A stretch of 13,588 nt of DNA from DATJPR01 sp035506295 (GTDB lineage Bacteria; Bacteroidota; Ignavibacteria; UBA10030; UBA6906): NCBI GenBank assembly GCA_035506295.1, contig DATJPR010000191.1, positions 1-13,588 of the forward strand. Direction: 5' to 3'. Positions 7,077 through 13,272 of this stretch are shown here, one piece after another. Under the pieces are notes generated by a model. It saw nothing but the letters and a program-made list of their open reading frames with translations, had not been told where the DNA came from and did no database searches. Position 1 is the stretch's first letter; each line of letters opens with the position of its first letter. The translations under genes and the position numbers were made by a program.

Positions 7077-7103
7077 TCGCGAGGATGAGGCGGGAGCTGC
7101 AAG

Positions 7104-7159
7104 AGTAGGCAGTAGGCAGTATGCCGTAGGGAGTATGCAGTAGGGAGTATGGAGAAAGA
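7104..7159 (+). repeat. Heptad array C (AGTAGGC unit), left arm of a foldback element
   Basis: Eight consecutive 7-nt units start 27 nt after the GT2-fusion stop. They alternate between AGTAGGC-like and AGTATGC-like forms and end with AGAAAGA. Positions 7137-7154 pair with 7205-7222 over 18 positions with a single change, which would be a G-U pair in RNA. The gap 7077-7288 holds this array, its inverted partner and no credible gene. Confidence 0.85.
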
Positions 7160-7192
7160 ACGTCCAACTCGTCCCACTGCATCACCGCAACA

Positions 7193-7227
7193 GATTTCTG
7201 CTTCCTCCATACTCCTTACTGCTTACT
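7193..7227 (-). repeat. Heptad array C' (inverted), right arm of a foldback element
   Basis: On the - strand there are five consecutive 7-nt units (AGTAAGC first), with the last two AGGAAGC and AGAAATC; the last is the AGA-initial unit that also closes the other arrays. It lies 33 nt after array C, pointing the opposite way, and 61 nt before accA. C plus C' could fold into a long hairpin in transcripts entering accA. Confidence 0.82.
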
Positions 7228-7288
7228 TTCAACGACCGACGGAATGTTCGCTGTGTTTTGCTGCTGTGTTTAACCTGAGGAGGCTGGG

Positions 7289-8239
7289 ATGGCAAAGGTT
7301 GTTCTCGACTTTGAAAGGCCGATCATCGAACTCGAACAGAAGGTCGAGGAGATGAGGAAGTATGCCGGCAACCCCGATATCGCGCAGGAGATTGTGCGGA
7401 TCGAGAAGCGGGTAAATCAGCTCCAGCAAAGCATCTATTCACGCCTCACCCGGTGGCAACGCGTTCAGCTGGCCCGGCATCCGGAACGTCCCTACACGCT
7501 CGACTATGTGCAGATGATGACCAAAGGGTTTGTCGAGCTTCACGGAGACCGCGGAGTGAAGGACGATCACGCGATCGTGAGCGGGTTTGCAAGCATCGGC
7601 GATTTCAAAGTCATGCTGATCGGGCATCAGAAAGGACGCGATACTAAGTCGAATGTCTATCGCAATTTCGGCATGGCGAACCCTGAAGGATACCGGAAAG
7701 CGCTGAGGCTGATGAAACTGGCGGAGAAATTCCGGCTTCCCGTGGTCACCCTGCTTGATACCCCCGGCGCCTACCCGGGACTGGAGGCGGAGGAACGCGG
7801 TCAGGCCGAGGCTATCGCGCGGAACCTTCTGGAAATGGCGCGTCTGAAGACGCCCATCGTCGTCGTCATCATCGGCGAGGGAGCCTCAGGAGGTGCGCTG
7901 GGGATCGGTCTCGGCGACAGGGTGCTGATGCTGGAGAACGCCTGGTACTCGGTCATTTCGCCCGAATCGTGCTCAAGTATTCTGTGGCGGAGCTGGGAAT
8001 ACAAAGAGCAGGCTGCGGAAGCGCTCCAGCTCACGGCTGCCGACCTGAAGAAGCAGGGCGTGATCGACATGATCGTCCCTGAACCTGTGGGTGGAGCGCA
8101 CAAAGCTCCGCAACAGATGGCCGATATCCTGAAAGAGACGTTGATCGACGAATTGAAGCAGCTGACGAAACTCAAGCCCGACAAACTTGTCGAACGTCGG
8201 ATTGAGAAGTTCTCGCACATGGGCGTATTCGTCGGATAA
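7289..8239 (+). CDS. accA: Acetyl-CoA carboxylase carboxyltransferase subunit alpha
   Basis: AccA and AccD form the carboxyltransferase that moves CO2 from biotin on AccB to acetyl-CoA, giving malonyl-CoA for fatty acid synthesis in the cytoplasm. The 316-residue length is normal for the alpha subunit. Visible signatures are the N-terminal helical pair (about 11-62), RPYTLDYV (67-74), IGHQKGRDTKSN (111-122), DTPGAYPGLEAEERGQ (157-172), the glycine-rich GEGASGGALGIG (196-207) that forms the CoA/oxyanion site, and ISPESCSSILW (223-233). Start: ATG at 7289 with a strong GAGGAGG at 7277-7283, spaced 5 nt. accD is not in the window. It is the first gene of a tight run with the thioesterase, nadC and the flippase. 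Sequence details recall Chlorobi AccA (from memory, not a search). Confidence 0.97.
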   Translation: MAKVVLDFERPIIELEQKVEEMRKYAGNPDIAQEIVRIEKRVNQLQQSIYSRLTRWQRVQLARHPERPYTLDYVQMMTKGFVELHGDRGVKDDHAIVSGFASIGDFKVMLIGHQKGRDTKSNVYRNFGMANPEGYRKALRLMKLAEKFRLPVVTLLDTPGAYPGLEAEERGQAEAIARNLLEMARLKTPIVVVIIGEGASGGALGIGLGDRVLMLENAWYSVISPESCSSILWRSWEYKEQAAEALQLTAADLKKQGVIDMIVPEPVGGAHKAPQQMADILKETLIDELKQLTKLKPDKLVERRIEKFSHMGVFVG

Positions 8240-8240
8240 A

Positions 8241-8248
8241 GGAGGAGG
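8241..8248 (+). promoter_or_regulatory. Unusually close Shine-Dalgarno sequence of the thioesterase gene
   Basis: GGAGGAGG lies between the accA stop (8237-8239) and the ATG at 8249 with no spacer after the last G. Taking the first GGAGG (8241-8245) as the pairing site leaves only 3 nt. The next in-frame ATG would remove the catalytic aspartate region, so the ATG at 8249, or possibly the ATT at 8252, must be used. Confidence 0.6.
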
Positions 8249-8674
8249 ATGATTCATCATACCACCGAAGTCCGGGTGCGCTACGCAGACACCGACCAAA
8301 TGAAGTTCGCCTATTACGGGAAGTTTTTCGAATACTTCGAACAGGGACGGTCCGATCTCCTCCGCTCGATCGGACTCCCGTATACGGAAGTCGAGAGCAT
8401 GGGATACTACATTCCCGTCATCGAGGCACACGCTGAATACCGCCACCCGGCCCGGTACGACGATCTTTTGCTTGTGCTGACGATGCTCCGTGATATCCCG
8501 GTGGCAAAGTTTCGGATCGACTACGAAGTCCGCACGCAGGGGGGTCGGGAACCGATTGCCACAGGGTATACGATGCACACGTTCATTAACGCCAGGACCG
8601 GAAGGCCGTCCAGGGCTCCCGCCCAGTTTCTGGAAGCCATCGAGAAACATTTTCAGCAGGCGGAGCGCACGTGA
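8249..8674 (+). CDS. YbgC-like hotdog-fold acyl-CoA thioesterase
   Basis: This 141-residue protein is a single hotdog domain of the 4-hydroxybenzoyl-CoA thioesterase/YbgC type, which cleaves acyl-CoA (sometimes acyl-ACP) thioesters in the cytoplasm. The signature VRVRYADTDQM (8-18) holds the expected catalytic aspartate D16, followed by YYGKFFEYFEQGRSDLLR (22-39). In YbgC relatives I would expect small residues (MG) after the aspartate, where this protein has MKF (18-20), which may alter substrate choice. The gene starts 9 nt after accA and ends in a 4-nt GTGA overlap with nadC, so translation is probably coupled. The accA link suggests lipid metabolism, but the natural substrate is unknown. 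Confidence 0.87.
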   Translation: MIHHTTEVRVRYADTDQMKFAYYGKFFEYFEQGRSDLLRSIGLPYTEVESMGYYIPVIEAHAEYRHPARYDDLLLVLTMLRDIPVAKFRIDYEVRTQGGREPIATGYTMHTFINARTGRPSRAPAQFLEAIEKHFQQAERT

Positions 8675-9582
8675 CGTCTCAAACAGGTTCGGAGATGCAG
8701 GAAGGGGAAGGCCCGTTGTACGACGGGCAAATCCTCCATGCAATAGAGAACTCCCTGAAAGAAGACATCGGCCTCGGCGATATTACCGGTGATGCCACGG
8801 TTGAAGAGGAGGCACAGAGCGGGGGTGAATTCCTCGTGAAGGCTCCGGGCGTTGTGGCAGGCGGCGGCGTCGCGTCACTCGTGTTTCGCACGGCAGACAG
8901 CCAGACGGTCTTTCATCAGATCGTCGCCGACGGAACGACCGTCAAACCGGGCACCGTTGTCGCAATTGTGGAGGGGAAAACCCGGAGTATCCTCAGGGCG
9001 GAACGCGTCGCGCTGAATTTCTTTCAGCGGATGAGCGGCATTGCGACGCTCACGCGAGCATATGTCGACGCTGTGCGAGGGACTCGCGCACGCATCACGG
9101 ACACCCGCAAGACGGCACCCGGGCTTCGCGCTCTCGATAAGCTTGCCGTGCGGCTGGGCGGCGGCGTGAACCACCGATTCGGCCTGGACGACATGGTCCT
9201 GATTAAAGATAATCACATCACTGCGGCGGGCGGGATCGGTGCAGCGATACGGCGTTGCCAGCAGTACCTGCGCGAACGTTCGCTCGTGATCGGCATTGAA
9301 ATCGAAACCACATCGCTGGACGAGGTCCGGGAGGCGCTCGCCTTCCAGGGACTCCAGCGCATCATGCTGGACAACTTCACTCTTTCTCTCCTGCGGGAGG
9401 CGGTCGTGCTCATCGATCACCGGGTCGAAGTGGAGGCCTCCGGCGGAATCACCCTGGACACTGTTGCTGCAGTGGCCGCGACCGGAGTCGATTTCATCTC
9501 CGTGGGCGCCCTCACACATTCGGTCCCCGCGCTTGATATCTCCCTGGAATTGACCTCCGGTACCCATGTCCCGCATGCGTGA
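8671..9582 (+). CDS. nadC: Nicotinate-nucleotide pyrophosphorylase (carboxylating), quinolinate phosphoribosyltransferase
   Basis: NadC converts quinolinate and PRPP to nicotinate mononucleotide, CO2 and pyrophosphate in de novo NAD synthesis. Of 303 residues, about the first 18 precede the usual family start near YDGQILHAIENSLKEDIG (17-34). Active-site motifs are present: RMSGIATLT (120-128), TDTRKTAPGLR (143-153), GGGVNHRFGLDD (163-174), LIKDNHI (177-183), EIE (210-212), MLDNF (232-236) and EASGGI (255-260). Start: the GTG at 8671 overlaps the thioesterase stop by 4 nt and has GGAG at 8662-8665. An ATG at 8695 is possible but has GGAG directly against it. nadA and nadB are not in view. Its 3' end overlaps the flippase gene by 17 nt. 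Confidence 0.96.
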   Translation: MTSQTGSEMQEGEGPLYDGQILHAIENSLKEDIGLGDITGDATVEEEAQSGGEFLVKAPGVVAGGGVASLVFRTADSQTVFHQIVADGTTVKPGTVVAIVEGKTRSILRAERVALNFFQRMSGIATLTRAYVDAVRGTRARITDTRKTAPGLRALDKLAVRLGGGVNHRFGLDDMVLIKDNHITAAGGIGAAIRRCQQYLRERSLVIGIEIETTSLDEVREALAFQGLQRIMLDNFTLSLLREAVVLIDHRVEVEASGGITLDTVAAVAATGVDFISVGALTHSVPALDISLELTSGTHVPHA

Positions 9583-11020
9583 ACAGATCCGGAGTCTGGG
9601 CGCCGATACGGCGATCTACGGCATCAGCACGATCGTCGGGCGATTCCTGAGTTTCCTTCTGGTGTTTTTCTACACGAACGTTCTCGCGCCCGGCGATTAT
9701 GGCGTCGTCGCCTACGTCTACTCGCTGATTGCGTTTCTCGGCATCGTGTACGGGTACGGTCTCGAGTCCGCGTATTTCAAGTACGCCTCCACGCGCGAAC
9801 ATGGAACGGATCGAGAGAACTTTTCTACTCCATTGATCGCCCTTGCGATCAGTTCCTTTATACTTTCTCTTGCGATCTCTCTCGCGGCACCGTCGCTTGC
9901 GCGTCTTGCCGACATTCCCCCCTCTCACCTGATTGTGATTCCGTATGCGGCATGGATCCTCTTTCTTGACACAACGGCCGCAGTGCCTTTCGCCGCTCTC
10001 CGCCTGGAGCGCAAGGCGCGCCTCTTCGCTGCGTTGAAAGTGTTGAATATCGTGGTCAACGTTGCTGCGAATGTCGTTCTCCTTGTGGTGTTTCACCAGG
10101 GGGTCGACGGGATATTTCTGAGCGGGCTGATCGCCTCCGCATCCACTTGCGCGCTCCTCCTTCCGATCATCATCCGGCGATGCGAATGGCGACTCAAACC
10201 AGATCTCTTCAAGATTATGTTCCGGTTCGGCATCCCGTATGTCCCCGCGGGCCTTGCCAGCATGATGATCCAGGTGGTGGACCGGCCGATCCTGAGGGCG
10301 CTCACGGACGACGCAACGGTCGGGGTGTATCAGGCGAACTACCGCCTGGGGATTTTCATGATGCTCGTGGTGTCAATGTATGACTATGCCTGGCGTCCCT
10401 TTTTCCTTCTTCATGCGAACGACCCGGATGCCAAGGCGCTCTTCTCTCGCATCTTGACCTACTTTGTTCTTGTGAGTTCTGCGCTGACCCTGGTGCTTTC
10501 ACTGTTCATCGAAGACCTGGTCAAGATCCGGGTCCTCGGTCATTCCCTGATCAACAGTAGTTATTGGTCCGGCCTCCCCATCGTCCCTGTCGTGCTTGCA
10601 GGTTATGTGTTCCTCGGGATCTACAACAATCTCATTGCCGGCATTTACATCAAAGAAAAGACGCAATATCTCCCCGCTATCACCTTCGTCGGGGCTTTGT
10701 TGAATGTTGTGGTGAACTTCATCCTTATCCCGAGGTTGGGCATGATGGGGGCAGCGCTGGCCACGCTCGTCGCCTACGCAGGTATGGCGCTGACATTGTA
10801 TATTGTAGTGAGGAAGGCATATCCCGTGGCGTACGATTGGGTGCGTATCGGGGTAATTCTGCTCTGCGGCGCGATTTGCTATTTCCTGTACCTGCATCTG
10901 CCCGCGGTGGGACATCCCATCCTTCTGAAAACGGGGCTGACGGCATTGTTTGTGGCCATGCTAGCCGTGTTCAGGGTGATTCGATTGGGGGACGTCGCCA
11001 AACTCCTCACGAGAGCATGA
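9566..11020 (+). CDS. Wzx-like oligosaccharide/polysaccharide flippase
   Basis: A 484-residue membrane protein of the MOP superfamily (polysaccharide biosynthesis/Wzx type), expected to move undecaprenyl-linked oligosaccharides across the inner membrane. It has about 14 hydrophobic segments, including about 17-37, 46-64, 88-108, 122-142, 156-175, 181-203, 252-271, 338-360, 369-388, 393-415, 427-445 and 451-471. The N-terminal pattern (GRFLSFLLVFFYTNVLAPGD, 25-44) and the RFGIPYVPAGLASMM stretch (220-234) near midpoint fit the family. Two starts are possible: ATG 9566 (17-nt overlap with nadC) and ATG 9575 (8-nt overlap), neither with a clear Shine-Dalgarno sequence. Its place behind nadC rather than among the glycosyltransferases is unusual, but it is the natural export partner of the upstream glycan genes. 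Confidence 0.9.
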   Translation: MSRMREQIRSLGADTAIYGISTIVGRFLSFLLVFFYTNVLAPGDYGVVAYVYSLIAFLGIVYGYGLESAYFKYASTREHGTDRENFSTPLIALAISSFILSLAISLAAPSLARLADIPPSHLIVIPYAAWILFLDTTAAVPFAALRLERKARLFAALKVLNIVVNVAANVVLLVVFHQGVDGIFLSGLIASASTCALLLPIIIRRCEWRLKPDLFKIMFRFGIPYVPAGLASMMIQVVDRPILRALTDDATVGVYQANYRLGIFMMLVVSMYDYAWRPFFLLHANDPDAKALFSRILTYFVLVSSALTLVLSLFIEDLVKIRVLGHSLINSSYWSGLPIVPVVLAGYVFLGIYNNLIAGIYIKEKTQYLPAITFVGALLNVVVNFILIPRLGMMGAALATLVAYAGMALTLYIVVRKAYPVAYDWVRIGVILLCGAICYFLYLHLPAVGHPILLKTGLTALFVAMLAVFRVIRLGDVAKLLTRA

Positions 11021-11079
11021 TTTTTCGGACTGGTCAAACCGCCGCGGATGCGGGATTGTAGCACTCTAACGAGCTATTG

Positions 11080-12078
11080 ATGGCACAACAGAACACCGGC
11101 GACACTCCACTTCCCTCCAACCAGATCTTACTCGGTGGCCAGGCGGTGATCGAAGGAGTCATGATGCGCGGACCGGAGCGCATCGCTCTGGCGGTACGCC
11201 GCGCGGATGGGACGATCACCGTACGTACAGAAGGGTTCGTCCCCCTGGCGATGAGAAAGAGAATCTGGGCGTTCCCGCTGCTTCGTGGGGTGTCGGGTTT
11301 TTTTGAAATGATGCTGGTGGGGATCAGGATGTTGAATGTCTCCGCGTCCCTTGCCATGCAGGATCTCGCCGACGATTCATCGTCGCCCGGGTCTGGGAGA
11401 AAAGAGAAGGCGGGAACGATCATTGCCGTGGTGATCTCTCTGGCCTTTGCGGTCGGGTTGTTCTTTATCATCCCGCTTCTTGTCACCACGGCAATGTTTC
11501 AAGTCTCACAGGATCCGTTGCGATTCAACCTGCTGGCCGGACTCATTCGCCTGGCGATTTTTCTCGCGTATCTTGCTGCGATCGCGCGGATCCCGGATGT
11601 CAAAAGGCTCTTCATGTATCACGGCGCGGAGCATATGACTGTCTTCGGGTATGAACGCATGAGGCAAGTTTCGGTCGAGGCAGCGCGAATACAATCCCGA
11701 TTCCACCCGCGGTGCGGGACCAGCTTCCTGCTGATTGTCGTCGTCGCTTCGATCGTCCTGTTTGCGGTCGCAGACTCGATCGTCATCGCTTCTGTCGGAG
11801 TGATTACCGTGCCGCTGCGGTTGCTCTGGCATCTGCTCCTCCTCCCTCTGGTTGCAGGCGCCTCGTACGAGGTGATCCGGTTCTCGGCGAAGTACAGCCG
11901 GTTCTGGGTGGGGCGACTGATCACCCTTCCCGGGCTCTGGCTTCAACGGCTCACCACGCGCCCTCCGACGGAGGATCAGCTCGAAGTCGCCGTGGCTGCG
12001 CTTGATGCCGCGCTTGACGTCCGCGGAGAAGATCTGAACGGTCAGTCGGCCGCAACGTCGGAGCTCAAATATGCTTGA
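11080..12078 (+). CDS. DUF1385 (YqhQ-family) membrane protein
   Basis: The 332-residue protein carries the DUF1385 (PF07136) hallmarks: LGGQAVIEGVMMRGPERIAL (18-37) at the N-terminus, YHGAEHMTVFGYE (180-192), and SRFHPRCGTSFLLIV (206-220). Hydrophobic segments lie at about 112-138, 150-170, 215-242 and 245-262. The biochemical function is not established to my knowledge; the invariant His, Glu and Cys residues next to membrane segments could bind a metal (inference). In many bacteria the gene neighbours prfA and prmC, and here it overlaps prfA by 8 nt. Start: the ATG at 11080 is preferred over a TTG just before it at 11077; the ribosome binding site is weak. The 59-nt gap after the flippase shows no clear terminator. 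Confidence 0.93.
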   Translation: MAQQNTGDTPLPSNQILLGGQAVIEGVMMRGPERIALAVRRADGTITVRTEGFVPLAMRKRIWAFPLLRGVSGFFEMMLVGIRMLNVSASLAMQDLADDSSSPGSGRKEKAGTIIAVVISLAFAVGLFFIIPLLVTTAMFQVSQDPLRFNLLAGLIRLAIFLAYLAAIARIPDVKRLFMYHGAEHMTVFGYERMRQVSVEAARIQSRFHPRCGTSFLLIVVVASIVLFAVADSIVIASVGVITVPLRLLWHLLLLPLVAGASYEVIRFSAKYSRFWVGRLITLPGLWLQRLTTRPPTEDQLEVAVAALDAALDVRGEDLNGQSAATSELKYA

Positions 12079-13135
12079 TCGACTGGAACATGTGCGTGAG
12101 CGGTACGAGGAGATCACGACGCTGTTGAGCGACCCCGCCGTCGTCGCGCAGCAGGACAGATTTCGGGAGCTGAGCAAAGAGCACAGCCAGCTCGCGCCCA
12201 TCATGGCTGCATATGAGCGGTATCGGAGGGCGAAATCGGACCTCGACGGAACAAAGGAGCTGGCGGAGAAGTCGGCGGATCCCGAGTTGCGTCAGATGGC
12301 GTACGAGGAGATGGATGCCGCGCGGGCGAACGTCGAAGCAATGGAAGAAGAGCTGAAGGTTCTGCTGATTCCCAGGGATCCCAATGACAGCCGCAATGTC
12401 ATCGTTGAGATCAGGGCGGGGACGGGAGGGGAGGAAGCGGCGCTGTTTGCTTCAGATCTGTTCAGGATGTACTCCCGGTACGCGGAGAAGAAGGGGTGGA
12501 AAGTCGATGTGCTGGACAGTTCGGACACGGGGATGGGGGGCATCAAAGAGATTTCCTTCTCGCTTAGCGGCGAGGATGTGTATGGGACGATGAAGTTCGA
12601 GAGCGGGGTACATCGTGTCCAGCGCGTTCCGGAAACGGAAGCCCAGGGGCGTGTACACACGTCGGCGGCGACGGTGGCGGTCCTTCCGGAGGTTGAGCAG
12701 GTCGACGTGGAGATCAACCAGGCCGATCTGCAGATCGACACCTTTCGCTCGGGAGGGAAGGGGGGGCAGAACGTCAACAAGGTGGAGACGGCCGTGCGCA
12801 TCACGCACAAGCCCTCGGGGATTATCGTGGCGTGCCGGCAGGAGCGCTCGCAATTTCAGAATCGGGAACGGGCGATGAAGATGTTGCGCGCGAAGTTGTA
12901 CGAGGCGAAGGTGGAAGCCCAGGCAGGCAACGTGGCGGCACAGCGGAAGGAGATGGTGAAAAGCGGTGATCGCAGTGATAAAATCCGGACGTACAATTTT
13001 CCGCAGAACCGGGTCACGGACCATAGGATCGGGCTGACGCTGTACAATCTCTCGGAGATTATCGATGGCCGGTTGGACGAGATTGCAGAGCAGCTGAAGA
13101 TTGCGGACCGGGCGGAGAAGTTGAAGGGCGGATGA
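12071..13135 (+). CDS. prfA: Peptide chain release factor 1
   Basis: RF1 reads UAA and UAG in the ribosomal A site and triggers peptide release. The 354-residue protein shows the acidic helical N-terminal domain (1 to about 100), IRAGTGGEEAALFA (114-127), HRVQRVPETEAQGRVHTSA (181-199) with the P-x-T tripeptide (PET, 187-189) that marks RF1 rather than RF2, and SGGKGGQNVNKVET (227-240) with the catalytic GGQ at 231-233. The ATG lies inside the end of the DUF1385 gene, so translation is probably coupled. The prmC gene for the GGQ methyltransferase, often adjacent, is not here; a heptad array begins 7 nt after the stop. Confidence 0.98.
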   Translation: MLDRLEHVRERYEEITTLLSDPAVVAQQDRFRELSKEHSQLAPIMAAYERYRRAKSDLDGTKELAEKSADPELRQMAYEEMDAARANVEAMEEELKVLLIPRDPNDSRNVIVEIRAGTGGEEAALFASDLFRMYSRYAEKKGWKVDVLDSSDTGMGGIKEISFSLSGEDVYGTMKFESGVHRVQRVPETEAQGRVHTSAATVAVLPEVEQVDVEINQADLQIDTFRSGGKGGQNVNKVETAVRITHKPSGIIVACRQERSQFQNRERAMKMLRAKLYEAKVEAQAGNVAAQRKEMVKSGDRSDKIRTYNFPQNRVTDHRIGLTLYNLSEIIDGRLDEIAEQLKIADRAEKLKGG

Positions 13136-13142
13136 GACGGAG

Positions 13143-13205
13143 GGGAGGCAGAAAGAGGTAGGCAGGAGGTGGTAAGCAGTAGGCGGTAAGCAGTAGGCAG
13201 AAAGC
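13143..13205 (+). repeat. Heptad array D (AGTAGGC/GGTAAGC unit) after prfA
   Basis: Nine 7-nt units in strict register start 7 nt after the prfA stop. The first two (13143-13156) end in AGAAAGA. The next seven (13157-13205) are GGTAAGC- and AGTAGGC-like and end in AGAAAGC, followed by a run of Gs. The layout of two sub-arrays, each closed by an AGAAAG-type unit, parallels array A. No inverted partner is seen in this gap. Confidence 0.85.
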
Positions 13206-13219
13206 GGGGGGTAGCAGAA

Positions 13220-13259
13220 CAGGTTGCCTGGTTCGCTGGTCTCATAGTCCCATGTTCGC
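13220..13259 (-). repeat. Octamer-period array after tadA
   Basis: Read on the - strand, five 8-nt units such as GAGACCAG, CGAACCAG and GGGACTAT line up with a loose consensus GNRACYAK. The array begins 13 nt after the tadA stop and points in the tadA direction. With only five degenerate units the periodicity is suggestive rather than proven. The convergent gap 13136-13272 contains no clear stem-loop terminator. Confidence 0.5.
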
Positions 13260-13272
13260 TCGCGTTATTTCC

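Noticed and set aside
7228..7288. Promoter for accA
   Set aside because: The TTTAAC and TTGCTG-like strings could be matched to promoter boxes, but spacing and consensus are too weak to report as a site.
7149..7355. Small frame with a good-looking ribosome site (AGGGAG then ATG) in array C, running into accA
   Set aside because: Both the ribosome-site-like bases and the ATG are parts of the heptad units, and the frame continues out of phase into accA; no sign of a real leader peptide.
11021..11079. Intrinsic terminator after the flippase gene
   Set aside because: A short GC-rich patch is present but there is no stable stem followed by a T run.
2431..13259. CRISPR-like arrays
   Set aside because: Units are 7-8 nt with no spacers between them and no cas genes are present.
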